DNA of 64,000 bases. Source: Symsagittifera roscoffensis. Taxonomy: Eukaryota; Xenacoelomorpha; Acoela; Convolutidae. Both the position numbers and the translations under genes were made by a program. The stretch lies in assembly GCF_963678635.1 (NCBI RefSeq), contig NC_087064.1, forward strand, positions 80,699,526 through 80,763,525, written 5' to 3'. Of this stretch, positions 34,056-46,484 are shown in pieces; within the stretch, counting starts at the first letter, position 1, and each line of letters starts with the position of its first letter. Below the pieces are notes generated by a model that worked only from the letters and a program-made list of their open reading frames with translations, was not told the origin of the DNA and made no database searches.

Positions 34056-35475
34056 TGGGCCTGCTTGGAATCTGAAACTGGTGATATGCCTTCACTAGGG
34101 AAGAGCCTAGCTCCCAAAGACCAAGCGATTCAATATGGTCGCAAGGCTTTAGCATACTGGTCAAGATGGAACGAGCTAGGTATCCGCGGAGGGGTCCTAT
34201 ACAAGAAATGGTTCCCGAAGGTTGACTCGCGGCCAATCTTGCAGACGATGGTCCCAGCAGCGGGACGAAGGGAGATCCTGAACCAGCTTTACTTATCCCA
34301 GACCAGTGGTGGACACTTTGCGGTAGAGAAGACGCTAGCCCGGATCCGCCAGCGGTTCTGGTGGCCCACAATGAGGACTTATGTGGAAAAGAAGGTTCAG
34401 TGGTGCCTCACCTGTGCAGCCCGAAGCACCGGTGGGAAAAAAAGGGTGGCTGGCTTGATCCCTTTTAAAATGGGAATTCGATTCACCACTGTTGCAGCGG
34501 ACATTCTCGGACCAGTAACGTTAGCCACACGGACGCGGGTGAAGCACGTCTTAGTCATGACCGACTTGTTCACCAAATATGCGGTCGCGGTACCCCCAGT
34601 GTCAACGGACTCTGCGGAAGTGGCACGGGAGATAGTAGAACATTGGGTACTGAAGTTTGGAGCACCGAATGTGCGGCATACGATCAGGGCAAGAACTTTG
34701 GAAGCAACCTTATACTGGAAATGTGCCGACTCCTAGGAATCGATAAATCACGAACTTCCTCCTGTCATCCCCAAGGAAACGGACAAATTGAACGCCATAA
34801 CAGAGTGATAGCAGATGTCATCTCGAAGTACTGCGCCGACAACCTGAGAACGTGGGATACAGTTTTGACGTGCTTAAACTTTGTCTATAATACCATGATC
34901 CACAGGACCACGGGCGCGACATTCCTTTAACCTTGTTCATGGACAAGATTTTCAGTACCCGATTGACTTGTTTTATCCGAAGCCACACGATGAAGTGCAC
35001 ACCCAAGATGGCTTTGTGGAGTGCTTGGACGAGCAGTTCCGCAATGCCCACAGCAGCGCTCGGGAGCTTCTGGGGACAAATCAGCGCCGACAAAAGGATC
35101 AGTATAGAAAGAAGGTCCACGGCTATCCTTACGAGATATGCGACAAGGTATGGGTTTAGGCGAAAGAGAAGATAAAGTCCTTACGTGATCTTGGCGAAAG
35201 TCTTTGAAGTCAACTATAAAGTGGCAAAGGTGACTACCCCCAACAAGGTACGGTTCTTGCACTTCAACATGCTGAAGCGATTCAAAGAAGAGACGGCACA
35301 GTCAGATGAGGCTACTAGCAGCAAGCGACGGACACCCTATCGGTCGGTTAACTTCTTCGATGACCCGGAGATGTATATTGAAGATGAGTTGTTAAGGGTG
35401 AACAACGGGGAGGGTTTTAGTCATGACCCAGGCCCACGAGATGTACCAGTGAGATTGTTGCCTGTGAGAAATTGA
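34056..35475 (+). pseudogene. Integrase region of pol, frameshifted
   Basis: The N-terminal zinc module is recognisable (GGHFAVEKT then CLTC), but the usual first His position reads Tyr. The core has VAADILGPV (first catalytic Asp) and LVMTDLFTKYAVAV. A frameshift near 34670 moves the second catalytic Asp (AYDQGKNFGSN) and the Glu (GQIERHNR) into another frame. Another one-base shift near 34925 precedes LFYPKPHDEVHT. A stop at 35157-35159 is followed by VNYKVAKVTTPNKVRFLH, a GPY/F-like C-terminal module. Known role: inserting the cDNA into the chromosome. Confidence 0.88.
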
Positions 35476-35511
35476 GCAGTCGAAACACAATTTAATCCGC
35501 ACGGGAGAAAT

Positions 35512-35796
35512 GTGCGATTTCGGGCGATGCCCGAACACATCGCTGATCCACCACGAATGATGCGGGAAGTGGCTAGAAGGGAAAAAGATGCGATTGAGGC
35601 ATACGATACGACGGAGCTGGAGGCCAGAAAGGAAGAGGAGCCAGCGAATCTACCCTGTGAGGCGGAAGACAGACCACCTGGCGAGGTGATGGCTGCCGAA
35701 CCGGTGATGGAATTTGGAACTGCAGATGATGGCGGTCGACCAACTCGAGTAAGGAAACCACCTGTACGGTTTGGAATCGACGAGTTTCTGAGTTAG
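35512..35796 (+). pseudogene. C-terminal tail of the gypsy pol
   Basis: An acidic/basic tail of 95 codons ending RPTRVRKPPVRFGIDEFLS and a stop at 35796. The proline/arginine ending is common in gypsy Pol C-termini of invertebrates. A stop near 35475 separates it from the integrase frame. 374 bp of non-coding sequence follow before LTR3. Confidence 0.65.
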
Positions 35797-36155
35797 CACT
35801 TACATTAGTAGACGGTCTTTTTTTATCTCATTAGTTGGTGCTTAGTTACATTGAGTGCGATCCCACCTGAACTGTTTTGCAGACGATTGATAGTGATGAT
35901 TATGAAAGTGAAAGGGTTGGATCGTACCATGAAGAGTAAAATTACTTCAGTTACGTGCCCTCTTAGGTTACTCTTTGTGCTATATCAATGTTTATTTAAC
36001 GTGAACTAACTGTTGGGTCCGCGATATTTTAAGGGTAAAAATTTAAAGGGAGGGAAAACGACTAAGTGTTAGGGAGCACGGCGAGGCGAAGAGTTATGTA
36101 ACTTATCATTAGGCCTCGTTAGGAGTTACTTTTTCATTATTCGGGAGAATATTAG

Positions 36156-36170
36156 ACTAGAAGGGCAGAC
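36156..36170 (+). promoter_or_regulatory. Polypurine tract next to LTR3
   Basis: The purine-rich ACTAGAAGGGCAGAC abuts the TGTAGAATTGG start of LTR3, and the same sequence precedes LTR2. This fits the plus-strand primer of reverse transcription. Confidence 0.6.
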
Positions 36171-38426
36171 TGTAGAATTGGTGATTCTACTGTTTTACAT
36201 GCCATAGTAACCTCGGTGTAAGATTGGTAATTCATGATGAAAATGGTCGAAAATTGCGAAATTTGATTTTAACGTGAACGTACTGTATGACCTTATAGCA
36301 ATGAAGTTAAGTGATAGATAAGCTTAGTTTGAGAGCAAACAATTGTAATCGGACTCTGCGCCTTGAATTTGACCTCTAGGACGGAGAATTAAAAGAAGAG
36401 CCTAAAATCTGGAAACAGCCCCCCCCCCCGGATTGGGTACCATTGATCCGATCCTCAAGAAAATTGTTGGGTGACTAAAAGACATGATTTTAGCCAGGCA
36501 TGCCCACTTTCAGACCCCTGGGACCCCTGGGGAGCGAGTGATAATGATTTCCGAAATTGCAACTAGCACTTTTTGTAAACCGGTAACTAATTGTCAAAAT
36601 GACTTCATGTTACAATAAGTTGTAGCCCTAGGCGAGGGAAGTTCACCACCGGGATTTTGAACGCATCCGGTTATTACTTCCGGTTTTATGCCCTATGAAA
36701 ACAAAACTCACTTTTTTTGATTTCTCAACCCCTGATAATGCTAGGAGGCTGAAACTTGGGGGGATGGTAGTTGGGGGAAGACCTAAAATGTAGTAATGTT
36801 TGAACCCTACCCGGCGGCTACCTCGGAAGCTATTAGCACTTGAAAATTGCATTAGGCTATTAAAACCTGAAAGTGATAATTGACTTGTGATTTTAATGCA
36901 CCAATATGAAGGGGGCCCAACCCGGTAGGGGGACCCCTAGTGACCCAATCCTCTCCGGAACTTCCTATGGGTTGAAAATGGCATCTTTAGGGAAAAGTGT
37001 TAATTGACCCAAATTTTTCGAAAATATGGGAAGGGATGGTCCGATATGAATGAAACTTAGTGGAAATGATCTCCCATCAAAAATAGGACGTTTGGACGCG
37101 TTTGACCTCATATGACCTCGGATGACCTCTAAGAGGTCATTTGGCATTTTTGACCCAAGACCCCCGGAACCCCCTGGAAAGCAAAAATTTAGCTTAGTAA
37201 GGAGCCGTAAGGGGTACCTACCCACCTGGAAGGGGAAGCCCTTGAATCGAGAATTTTTAGTTTTGACCTTTGTACCCGAGCGAAAGTGATTTTCTGTAAT
37301 TAGCAAACATTGGGGTCAGCTTAACCCACTCCAATTGGACTTTCGATAAGAACGACAAATAAGTAAAAAATACAGCCCCGGGACAAAAATTGAGACCATC
37401 TATGGGGGGAAATGGGAGTTTCGGGATGAAAATTTTATGAACAGACCTAGCATATTAAATAAATTCTTGTGGTGTTTTTTTTTCGGATCAAAACGGACAC
37501 GGGGAAGGGAATTACCCAGCCCTAGGACTTAGGGGAAAAAAATTAAAAATGACCAAAAATGGAAATTTTTCAAGTATCATGGAAGTTAAATTCCCGATTA
37601 TGTGAGAACTTCCCAATTCAAGGGAAAGGTAAAAAGTTAGGAAGAACTAAAATAAAATAATGCAAGATGTTATTTGTCAAATACGGTTGGAAGCTAATTT
37701 TGTAGTTGAACCCAATGTTTGCTCAGTATGTCCTTATTAACTAAGTGCCACCCCGATGTTTAATTGAAGCTGACCTAATGGTTGATTCAGCTGATAAGTC
37801 CTGAGTGGCAGCTAGTTAAGTGAATGTTAGTAGGTATAGGGAACGGTATGCCTCTGACCGAACCAAAAGTAAATAAAGATAACGATACGCGATTAAGGCA
37901 CAACCACCGAACTGGAGAGAACAAGGGAGAGACTTATAGAATTCAGACGGGTCCTGAGGTTGACTTGTGAAATTTTAAAAGTGAGTTCTCGCCGCGAGAT
38001 TTTTAGTGAAGCTTTGTGAAGCAAAGTTGAAGAGTTGTTTAGAATTGATTGTAAAGTGAACTGCAAGAGGCAGTTTTCCGGAACTTATCGCAGATTAAAT
38101 TCATTGATACTTAATAAATTGTATTCAGGCCACTTAGTGGTCCTTATACTCGGCTTTTTATATATTTATTTCTGAATTCAATTACTCTCCAGTCTCTTGC
38201 GATTTTTTCCGAGGAAGAGAACAGCCGAAAGCAATCGAGCAAAGGGGGCGCAACCCAGTGTAGTACATCGATCGACCAACAAATTCAACCTTTAAGCCGA
38301 AGGGATTGTCACCAAATACCGGATCACAGCTCACCCCTTGCTGGTTCTGGTATTTAGGGAAGGGACTTAGCGGACAATATAGAAGGGATATATTGGGTCT
38401 AAACAGTCAAATTCCCCAAGATGTCA
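36171..38426 (+). repeat. LTR3 (2.26 kb), 3' LTR of the full interior
   Basis: TGTAGAATTGG...AAGATGTCA, followed by the GGTCT duplication (38427-38431) and the 563-bp flank. Up to the A at 36701 it matches LTR2 and not LTR1; from the T at 36739 on it matches LTR1 and not LTR2. It retains the ~745 bp missing from LTR2. Polyadenylation signal AATAAA near 38113. Confidence 0.9.
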
Positions 38427-38989
38427 GGTCTCCGCTCAAATCTGATTGGATGGTAAATTTTCCTTTAACCAAGAGAACAATCTCCAATTAAATTGATGTA
38501 AGGGTGATGTTCACTTTGGTCCAAAACTTTTTTCAGCCAATCAGATTTGAGCATAGTATATACAGGCCTTACAGCTTATATCAGCCATTTACTTTAAAGG
38601 AGAGATTGTTCACTTGATGGTGGCGTTCAACTGTGCCGAAGTACATTAGTGCGGAAACTAAAAATGTGTTCAACAGTGCCGAAAGCTGAGGACATTTGAG
38701 CTCTGTTTGCAAATTTGTTTGAAAAATGGCGAGTTTGGCGAGTTAATTGTTTGTTCAGATTCCGCGCTTGGGAAACTTTTGTTTAATTAACTAACAAGCC
38801 CCAATAATTAAAAAAGCCGTTTTTGACTTTTTAACTTGTGTCAATTTAAATTGATTTACATGGTAATGATTTGGGTACAGTAAAAACAGTTTTCAAATTA
38901 ATTTTCGTCCCTGTTGAAGAACATTTCGTTTTCACATCTCGATTTTGTCTAACCAATCAAGTTGAAGTCAAATAGTTTCCGTTCAAACT
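38427..38989. repeat. 563-bp flank segment, right copy
   Basis: Same length as 27903-28465 and almost identical to it. It continues into unique sequence at 38990 (GTTGAACTTTTG), whereas the left copy runs into retrotransposon interior. This marks the right-hand copy as the one in its native context. Confidence 0.85.
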
Positions 38990-39960
38990 GTTGAACTTTT
39001 GATTTTGGGGCAAAATAATTAAAAATACCCCAAATCTTCTGAAAATTCGAGGAACTCTTTTATCAATGACATGACAAAATTGTGTAAAAATAACCAACAA
39101 AAGAATTGTTGCAAAGTGACTTATCGTAGGCCGTGAAAAGCAAACAACGCTCACTTCGGTACATGTAATTTGGAGCAAGCCAACCAAAATATCAAATCGT
39201 TTTTGTATAAAAAACGAGCTAATTTTTCGAGAAAACCCTTATTTCAAGCTTTTGATTGATTTTAAATTTGAACCTTTTTATTTCGTTGAGCAAAGAGGAT
39301 TAAAAAGGATTAATTTGGAGCAAGCCAACAAAAATGCCAAATCGTTTTTGTATAAAAAACGAGCTAATTTTTCGAGAAAACCCGTATTTCAAGTTTTGAT
39401 TGATTTTAAACTTGAACCTTTTTAATTCGTTGAGCCAAGAGGATATAAAAAGTGTGCAATAAAAAAGAACCTGCATTTGTTTAGAAAAAGAATTGTACTC
39501 GAACCACTGAACTCTTCTTGTAATCTGAAAACTTCAACTTTTGGCATACAAGACGAAATGGTCAAACGATACGTCAAACAGAAACGCCAGAGTGTACCAC
39601 AGCAAGCACGAGAAATGGCCTCAGAATTATTACATTTATCTTCACATTTAAATCCTCATTTATGAACTGTGAGTTTAATAATTCTGAAGCAAGATCATGA
39701 TCATATTTGATGTAGAACTAAGCTTTTTATTTCAATTTTTGAAAAATGGAGAGTATATGGTTGGGGTAGTTTTTCATTTGATAGGAGGAGCCATTTCGGC
39801 AGCCAAACTTTGAGTTTTTTTTGCTTCAAATTCAAAATAATAATCGCCTGCGACCAGATTAGATAAAAATAAAATTGCTGAAAGAATGCCAATATGCCTT
39901 TGTCTCGTGGACTAATTTATGCGCGCTTCTTAAGAAATATTTTATGCTTCAAGAGACTAT
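38990..39960. other. Flank with no recognised gene
   Basis: Unique sequence that includes the 145-bp tandem duplication listed separately. A 62-codon plus frame at 39477-39665 (…QARE…HLSSHLNPHL) has no recognisable motif and no splice support. Confidence 0.4.
39167..39448. repeat. Two-copy 145-bp tandem duplication
   Basis: TTTGGAGCAAGCCAAC to GCAAAGAGGAT occurs at about 39167-39311 and again at 39312-39448 with few differences. Each copy contains ATCGTTTTTGTATAAAAAAC. Non-coding. Confidence 0.85.
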
Positions 39961-39969
39961 TACGGCAAT

Positions 39970-40570
39970 ATTTGGGCGTGGAAAAATTATCCTGAGCACA
40001 CAACCAATTCATATTGAAACAAGACAGCTCATACCAGGGCGAAGCACTGAATGTTCCGACTGCCTTTTAAGGTCAATGGAGCAGTAAGAACCTGAAAAAA
40101 TTGAATGTCATAAAATAAAATTTTTTAAAAATTTGAGATTTTTTGTGAAAACATCCCCCCACACGTCATATTCAGTACAACGTGGTAGATTCCGCTCCTA
40201 TTAAGAAATCAATTAAAGCATATATGCTTCCTTGAACCAATTTGGAATGATTTCTAAGACGAATTAAATCTCGCTTCCGCGTTAATAGCGCGAAATATAT
40301 CGCGCGTTAATTGTCCCAAATTAGCAAAAATGACAATCTGTAAACCCCCATAACTTTACAAAAAACGATAAGAGTTGAAATATCTTTTCAAATTTAAGCT
40401 CATAAAAAAATAGTTTTCGAATGAGATAAAAAAAATTTCGTCAAAAAAGGCTAGTTATAAAGTCGAAACTTGTATGAAGAAAAAAAACCCAACCCCAGCA
40501 CAAATATTCCGTTATTTTTGTATCGAAAGTCAGAACAAAAACCTTCGTAGACGTCTGTTAAGTAACGCGT
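39970..40570 (+). repeat. Dispersed repeat 'CGCGCGTTAATTGTCCC', copy 1
   Basis: Runs from an AACAAGACAGCTCATACCAG segment through CCCCCCACACGTCAT, CGCGCGTTAATTGTCCCAAA and ending near TTTTTGTATCGAAAGTCAGA. The same order is found inverted at 46485-47050. Diverged copies lie at 48.7-49.3 and 50.05-50.49 kb. Non-coding; class unknown. Confidence 0.7.
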
Positions 40571-42970
40571 TTTAAACTGATCTTAAACTGAATGAGCGAA
40601 GCGAGAGTGAGAAGAGTGGTTATTTCGTTCTGCTGGTTGTCTTTGTTTGGTTGGTGTATACTTTTGGTTGTTTTATTTGTTGTTCAACTTGGCTGGTTTG
40701 TTGGTTGTTTTATACGACGGGCTTATATTTTTGGGTTAATATAATACATAAAACAAAACTAATAAGTGTCAATGAACGTAATGAAGACACTTAAATAGGT
40801 CGTGATGATTTTTATCGTTTTTTTCAATAAGTCTTAATTTGTTCAAGCTCAATTTTGATCTCGTGCTGTTTGTTTTTTGTTTTAGTATCAATTTCAATTC
40901 AATTTCATTGACTAGCAGAAAAGGAAATTACTTTCTCCAGTTAAAAAGATTCCGATGGGGCGAGAAATTGTTATCTTGGGTGACTGTTAGCGCAGGGGGG
41001 TACGCTTCGCAAGAACCCTTCTAGGAATGTCTGTCAAGGAGAAGACAATTAAATCGTGTTTCTATTGAAAGACTTCCATTGTCTCTGGCATTTTGAGAAT
41101 GAAAACTAATCTGACAAATACCCACAGATCTTAATATTAAAATTTTGTTGGAAAAAGGAAAGGAATTTCTTAAGGAGTAGTTCTCTGATGCGGTCGCACC
41201 AGTTTTACTAAGCAGTCATTGCTGGTTGATTGCTTAGTAATCTAGCCTAACATACAAATCTCACCTTAGTTCGTCAAATTTCTTGACAACAGTTTTAGTT
41301 AAAAATTTAGTTAGAAAAGAGTATGAATTTATATGATGGATAGTTAAACATGAATGATTTAAACAATTATTGAACAACTGTCTTTAGTACCAATAGGGAT
41401 GGGGTCAATGCCTAGTTTTTACATTTAAACTAACAATTCGTTTGCCTCTAGGCCGCGCCCAGATTGCTGATTGATTTGTCCACCTAATGCGTCTCCTCGG
41501 AGTATTGGGCCATCAATTCGTTTACATCCGTGCTGCTGCTTTTATTTTTCGGGAACTTATAAAAATTCTAACATCGTATCTTATAAAATTTTAAAATGTA
41601 AAGAAACAAAGGACAGAAATAAAGTTATTCCGGAAAATGTTAACTCAACTGAGCGAGTTGAAATGAAAGTGGAATAAAAAAATTATGAAGATTTGAGACA
41701 GGTCCAATTTTAAGGCAAGAAAGCTTCAAAGTACCTTAGTCTAATTCTTATCCACTTAGACTTTGTTTCATCGGATATTTTTCATCTTCCAGGTGTTTTG
41801 GAAAGTTTTCAGTTGTCCCATCTTTGAAGTTTTCTAATTAAAAAGCCGTTAAACTTTCAGTCCATGATTTGCAGGTGTTCTTTTTATTTGTAACTTTATT
41901 AGGCTCCACAAGACCGGGTGCTTATCGCTCTAATGTCTGCTTTTCAAGGCAGAACATTTTAACCAATCAGCCTTTATGGCCATACAATTTTTTTTGATAC
42001 CCGACAAAATAGTTTGTAAAAAAAATAATGATATTTTTAAAAGGAATTTAACCTAAAAAGAATGAAAAAAATAGACTAGTATTTAAAGGGTTGCCAAGTT
42101 AAAAGTCGAAAGGAGTCCACTGTTTTCTTATGTAAACAATTAAAATAATAGCCTTTTATGCCCGTGTAGATTTTGCAATACTACAATTTCCAGACGCAAA
42201 AAAAAAAACGGCAGCCTTGAGTCGCAAAAAAAGAGCTTCAACAGAAGTGTTAATGCCTACTGATAGCTCCTCTTTATTTCGCAGAAACCACATTTAAAAT
42301 AAGGCAAGCCAATGTTTCATTTTAAATCCCTCCATGAACCAAATTATAGCCTTTACCAATTGAAATTGTTTGCCGCCGAAAAAACGAACACGATTATTCG
42401 TACTCAAATGCTTTTAACGTCTATAAAGTCATTTCTACTTCGAAAAATGAAAACGCTTTCAGAAAAACGAAAGGAAAAGTTGCACTTTTTCCAAGCCGAT
42501 TTATTCGAAGTTTTCGCCCAAATTCGATTGTGAATTATTACAAATAAGTCAAAATAGCATTTTTCAAACACCCATAATTTCATCAAAAATTGTAAGACGT
42601 GAGGTACTAATCACAAAAAATTTGAGCTAATTAAAAAAGTGAGATTTAACAACCGAGATAAACTACACAGAACATAGTCAATTCTGTTGTGGATCGTTGA
42701 GAGGCAAATTTCAATTGGCCAGAAATCAAAGGTTTTTTTCAGCAGCTGACACTGGCTAGCCTAACATTAAAACGGTCGAAAATGGTGTTGAGTTAAGTTT
42801 TGCTTATTGATAGTGATTTTTTTTTTCACGTAGTTGTCAGTTGATTGTCAGCATTCAGTTTTAATTGGGCTATCATGTTGTTCTATAAAAAGTCGCTTCT
42901 TTAAAATAAAAAAAAACGCTTCTGGTTCTATTGAGAGTGTTCTCACTTCAACTCTTAAAACATGTAAACG
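40571..42970. other. AT-rich sequence, no gene seen
   Basis: Includes a GT-rich stretch of TTGGTTG-type words (40620-40730) and many poly-A/T runs. Short frames lack motifs. Confidence 0.4.
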
Positions 42971-45316
42971 TGTGGAATTCACAATATCTCTAGGCCGACC
43001 TCTCACTCTGCTCCGCGTCGCCGCAATATGTTTCCCTTTAGCACTGGGTCGGTGGGGCAACCAAATCCCAGTACTGTTTACAATCCCAAAAGGGTTGATT
43101 TGGTGGATAGCCGTTCTGTATCGTATTATGCTGCTCGCCCCTTGTTTGTGCTCTTTCGACTGTATCTCGCTCGCAATCAATAGTCAATCGCAACAACAAT
43201 TCCAATAATAATAATGAATTAAGAAATAATCAATCCAAATACAGAATAGCCTATAAGTGGCTGGAACATAAATTAATCATTCAACCAAAGGAATGGGTCC
43301 GCGATTACTATTATTCAACCAACTGCCTCCTGCAGTTCAATTAACGCCTAACTAATATCTAATGTTCTCCTCGAGAACTTCTATCAATTATCAATCGTTC
43401 GACAACGATTCCGCTATCCTCTAGATAGCCTAACTTACTTCACTAACTAATCTACTTTAACTTTCAACGAGTAACTTAACTCGTTCTCAATAACTCTGAG
43501 ATACGACTCGTTAACAATTAACTCCCAATCGTTCTGACGCCTAAAGGCCGTTCCGCAACATCCGTGCCTTATGTCTATTTACTCTTAGTTTTAGTTAGAG
43601 ATCCGTCATTCCGTATAAGTCTTAACATTTACCTATATGCCTCCTACGCAGCGTTCCAGTTCATAAATCCCGCATGATCACATTAATTTAAATGCCAAGT
43701 TCAAAATGCCAATCAAAGCTATGCTAAACAAATAACAAGTGCAACTTCAACTTAATTCAAGCTATGTTTACATATCCAAATACCCAAGGACTTTATTTAA
43801 TTATCCCGCATCTTTTCCTTTCTCCCATGACTAGGATAAATTCCCAATGAACTTAATTTCCTAATTATCGCAATCCAAAAATTCCAATACATAACCCATT
43901 CAAATTTCAATCTAATCGACCTTCAGGGTAAGCCGTTCCCTCAACTGGGGTCCAATTGAGCCAATAAAACCTTCCCCAGAAGCCAATGGAATATCCAGTA
44001 CATTTCTAATATTTATGTTAATTAATTCCCTATTCCCTCTGTCATATTGCCAAATTAATATGTGACTACTTTTCTGTGCCATTGACGCATTTCTATTAAT
44101 AGTTCATTCGCCAAGTCAAAATTTGACCCAATGTTTATTTAACTAACTCGTATTAAATCCAACAATATACCACTATACATTAAGCCAAGATATTCCATCG
44201 AATTCCAGGAAATGCCTAACTAATTTCCTATGCACGCAAATTGTCACCCAATATCAATAACATATCTCTATTAACTCCCCTGATTACGAGACATATGATT
44301 TGGGCTACTTTCCGGTGCTAATTTTAGGGGTTTCGGGGCTAAAATCCAAAAGGTCAAGTAAAGGTCAACCCGGGGTCACCCGGGGTCAAGTCTCCCATAA
44401 TCGGTTCGAGGTCACATGGGGTCGTACCTACCAAGTTTCATCCATATCCGACAAATACTTCTCAAGTTATCCCACTTTTAAGGTTCATTATCACTTTTCC
44501 CGGGAAAGGTCAATTAGCACCAGAAAGGTCAACCGGGAGCTGAGACCTATAGGGGTCCTTTTTACCGGGGTGGGTTATACTACACATATAAGCCATAAAA
44601 TCGATATGCCCTCGCGCATTATTTTTCGCAAATAGCCCATTAACACCTAAAAGGGGTGATATTCCCAAGTGCTAATAGCCCGTGCCATTGTCACCCAGTA
44701 GGGTCATCATCCTTATATACGATAGACCATGTCACTATCTACCATCCCTCCAAGTTTCAGCTCCCTAGGGTCATTGGGGGTCGAGGAGTAGCCTCCGGGA
44801 GTCGTGGGGGGGGTTTGTTTGTTTAAGGCATAAATCGGGCCGGGGTGACCTTGAGGTTCCGAAACTTCAAACTTAAGCTTCCCTCATCCAGGGCTACCAC
44901 ATATATAAAAATGAGCTCAATCGGACCAGTAGTTAAGGATTTCCGGTGGGGCCATTTGCACTTCCGGGAACCGTTATCACCCGGCCCCAGGGGGTCAAGC
45001 GGGTCCGGCGCTTTGCATGCCCGGGTCAAATCATCTCTAGTATCACTCCATTAAATTTCATAACGTTCGCCCTTATAGTTCCCGAGTTGGGGGGGTTGGC
45101 GGGAGCTATTGCATTCACTATTTTCACTAAAGAGGGGGATTAATCCCACGAACTTAATTAAACACGAGTTTAATTCAATCTTAACTTAACCACTCTATTA
45201 TTTACCGATCTTTACCAGACGCTATCAACGAATCAGCTCTACTACTACTTAGTTTGCATGTTCAAGGTTCAAAGAAAAAGCCATGTACGTTATACAGTAG
45301 AATTACCGATTCTACA
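42971..45316 (-). repeat. LTR4: older minus-strand LTR of the same family
   Basis: Read on the minus strand it starts TGTAGAATCGGTAATTCTAC (45316) and ends GAATTCCACA (42971). It follows LTR1 colinearly: the CGGGCATGCAAAG / GGGCATGCCAA patch, the GCTGAAACTTGGAGGGATGG patch (44740-44765), the AATAAAT-type polyadenylation region, a series of hairpins, and GGGATTGT near the end. It is 2346 bp, close to LTR1. Flanks TAAAC/AAAAC are similar but not a clear 5-bp duplication. It is probably a solo LTR; no interior adjoins it. Confidence 0.75.
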
Positions 45317-46484
45317 AAACAGATAAAAAACTCTTCAATCTCTTTGTTAGTCAAATGATTTTGCACAAATCTTTTTAGGTGCTGGTTTTAATAACTTATT
45401 TTGCATTCTTGTATAGTTTGATTTGGCTGTGGAGGTTTGAGAGGCTAACCTATCAGAAAATCTCGTTTTTAAGCAAGCTGTGGATTATTGCTTCCAATCG
45501 GTAAGCGAGAGGTCTCGATTCATTATCTTTAGGCTTTCTGGTTTTCACTAAGACCGTTTATCCACGGGGGAAAGGACCAACACAAGAGCTGTACAGCACA
45601 TCACGGCAAACCGCTGTTGTGCCCCTGTTTAAGAACTACATGCAATTTTTTTTGGTTATTTTTCTGGGCTGGGTAATGTTGCTTCATTGAGCTAAAACTT
45701 TTAGCGGGCACAATATTTCAATTAGCCCGTTTATAATTCTGTCACGCGACTGGAGTTGGATTGGTAAATGTGGTAGGCTGAAATGACTCGAGTATAGCCT
45801 GCTTAACCATGTCGTATAATTTAGCTTTCTCTGCTTCTTATATTATCAAAGGAATCTTTCACGCTGTGCAGACTTGTGTTTGAGCACCAGACTTCAGCTT
45901 CTCCTGAGTTTTGTAATTCTTTACTTTAAGAAATACCTTGATAGTCTATCCTGAAGTAATGCATCCCAAGCTTAAGATCCTTGTCTAATCGAACAACTGC
46001 ATGAGTAATTTTTTGAAGACTTGACAATTTCTTGGCGATTTCTAGGCAATTTCTAAGTTTCTCCCAGATGCTAAACAAAGTCATTGTTGTCTTATCTCTT
46101 GTATCCCATTGCGTCTTCACATCCTGACTAACGATGCTGACAAGTTTTCATGGAGAGGTAATGAAGATGATAATTGAAGCGAAAAACAATCCTATTTCTG
46201 TTCCTTTCTCAGAGTTCGACTCTTGCCTGTTTTGTGGCAGGCTTAGGTACTCCGATTTGTTAGGCAATTTGTCCTACCTGACAACAAGAGTTACTTTTAT
46301 CACAGGTTCGAGGTTAGGACTTGTCCTTATGCGGTTTTAACTGCAGTTTAAGCATGCTTTCTGTGTAGAGTTAAAAGCTTTACCCTCATTTTGTAGTTTG
46401 CCGGAGCTTGACTTCAAATTATAAGCATTTTTTGCTAATTTTAACTATAGAAGTCCCAGAAAGATGTGCTTGATCAAAAATTGT
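45317..46484. other. No recognised gene
   Basis: Unique-looking DNA. A minus-strand frame (46120-45926) reads WEKLRNCLEIAKKLSSL.. and is not obviously composition-driven. Continuation on the same strand is broken, so it may be a decayed exon or transposon piece. No family recognised. Confidence 0.35.

Larger units (their letters stand above)
30327..36170 (+). mobile_element. Full-length but decayed Ty3/gypsy interior (gag-pol)
   Basis: 5.84 kb between LTR2 and LTR3. The order gag, protease, reverse transcriptase, RNase H, integrase defines Ty3/gypsy rather than Ty1/copia. Both ends are complete (primer binding site, purine tract). Coding is broken by at least five frameshifts or stops. No envelope-like frame follows integrase. 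GC content is clearly above the flanks. It is dead unless complemented. Confidence 0.92.

Noticed and set aside
36903-37306. Minus-strand 113-codon frame in LTR3 and its 64-codon match in LTR1
   Set aside because: Antisense to the LTR, differs in length between copies because of one-base changes, and has no motif.
41900-41975. tRNA-like arm on the minus strand (TCTGC/GCAGA stem)
   Set aside because: No B-box, wrong loop size and no acceptor stem; treated as chance.
42834-43208. 124-codon plus-strand frame with an antisense 110-codon partner
   Set aside because: Lies across the end of LTR4, opposite to the LTR's own sense, with no recognisable domain.
44300-45143. Several 65-111-codon frames
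   Set aside because: Inside the non-coding LTR4; equivalent parts of LTR1-LTR3 do not keep them.
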